From an uncultured Rhodospirillales bacterium (GTDB lineage Bacteria > Pseudomonadota > Alphaproteobacteria > Rhodospirillales > Defluviicoccaceae), in NCBI GenBank assembly GCA_937127205.1, contig CAKZLS010000043.1, forward strand, positions 1 to 8,002: a DNA stretch of 8,002 nt, in the 5' to 3' direction. This document shows positions 7,774 through 8,002 of this stretch, in pieces (the first letter of the stretch is position 1; each line of letters opens with the position of its first letter). The notes beneath the pieces are model-generated. The model worked only from the letters and a program-made list of their open reading frames with translations. It was not told the DNA's origin and searched no databases. Position numbers and translations under genes: made by a program.

Positions 7774-7899
7774 CTTGCCCGCCTCCCCGAAAAAAATGAA
7801 ATCTGCGTGACCGAATGCTTCCCGTTCGACCGGGTAAATGGCTTGATCGAGCACATCGAGAACAGACAGGCGCGTTTCCGGATCGTCCTGGATCGCTGA
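7774..7899 (+). pseudogene. 3' remnant of an MDR-family (zinc-type) alcohol dehydrogenase gene
   Basis: In one plus-strand frame the last 41 codons before a TGA at 7897 include EICVTECFPFDRVNGLIEHI and ENRQARFRIVLDR. This resembles the extreme C-terminus of medium-chain dehydrogenases, where a V-(x)n-FPLDRVNEA-like strand-helix is followed by a short G/N-R-ARFRVVL end. Nothing upstream continues the gene: within about 50 bases the sequence becomes the start region of the oppositely directed VOC gene. No cofactor or zinc motifs remain. A plausible terminator follows the stop at normal distance (7927-7965), which supports a genuine old gene end. The left boundary is uncertain. The alternative is a chance open frame in the VOC upstream region. 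Confidence 0.45.
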
Positions 7900-7926
7900 T
7901 TCAACCCTTCGGTTTAGTCGGTGGCC

Positions 7927-7965
7927 CGGACGTGGCGGCCGCAACCAGTCCGCATTTTTTGTTTT
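7927..7965 (+). terminator. Rho-independent terminator on the plus strand
   Basis: CGGAC-g-TGG (7927-7935) pairs with CCA-GTCCG (7945-7952), eight base pairs with one bulged base around a 9-base loop. It is followed by CATTTTTTGTTTT (7953-7965). It lies 27 bases after the stop of the dehydrogenase remnant and would serve that lost gene. On the minus strand it is preceded, not followed, by the T run and would not act as a canonical terminator. Confidence 0.6.
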
Positions 7966-8002
7966 CGTTAATAGAGCGAGCGTGTATCAGGGACGGTAAT
8001 CT

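Noticed and set aside
7728..7904. N-terminal extension of the VOC protein by 59 codons
   Set aside because: There is no homology, a strong ribosome site sits at 7734-7740, and the stretch overlaps the dehydrogenase remnant on the other strand.

Overview
The window looks like a piece of an alphaproteobacterial chromosome. It is GC-rich by eye. It carries the three-subunit glycolate oxidase (glcDEF), a bL36 without zinc ligands, and a textbook GGAAC-N16-CGTT promoter of the EcfG general stress response sigma factor, which is an alphaproteobacterial system. The bL36 sequence (one Cys, ending RFKTRQG) would fit the Rhodospirillales side of the class, but that is only an impression. All intact genes read on the minus strand, so the biological order runs from right to left. 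I see no mobile element, tRNA, rRNA or CRISPR array.

From right to left. At 7774-7899 (+) there is a decapitated 3' end of what looks like an MDR-family alcohol dehydrogenase gene, followed by an intact-looking Rho-independent terminator at 7927-7965. Facing away from it is a two-domain VOC (glyoxalase/Cfp30B-like) gene (7727-6936). Next comes a Rossmann/DUF2520 oxidoreductase-like gene (6846-5980), then a small PRC-barrel gene (5856-5443) behind the EcfG-type promoter. A 194-bp gap holds a plausible sigma70 promoter for gatC-gatA (5248-3501), whose coding regions overlap by ATGA and which encode two subunits of the Asp/Glu-tRNA amidotransferase. gatB, the usual third partner, is not downstream. 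Instead a 400-bp interval contains a 41-codon rpmJ gene (bL36) with its own consensus promoter, then a structured leader with a 12-bp palindrome and a hairpin, and then glcD-glcE-glcF (3100 to beyond the left edge).

Functionally the window mixes translation genes (gatCA, rpmJ), a glycolate-to-glyoxylate oxidation module that delivers electrons to the membrane quinone pool (glcDEF), a likely stress-induced protein (PRC-barrel), and two poorly characterised enzymes (VOC, DUF2520). I find no clearly new multi-gene system. The observations most worth checking are the stress promoter, the rpmJ gene sitting where gatB is usually expected, the glcD leader structure, and the truncated dehydrogenase with its surviving terminator.
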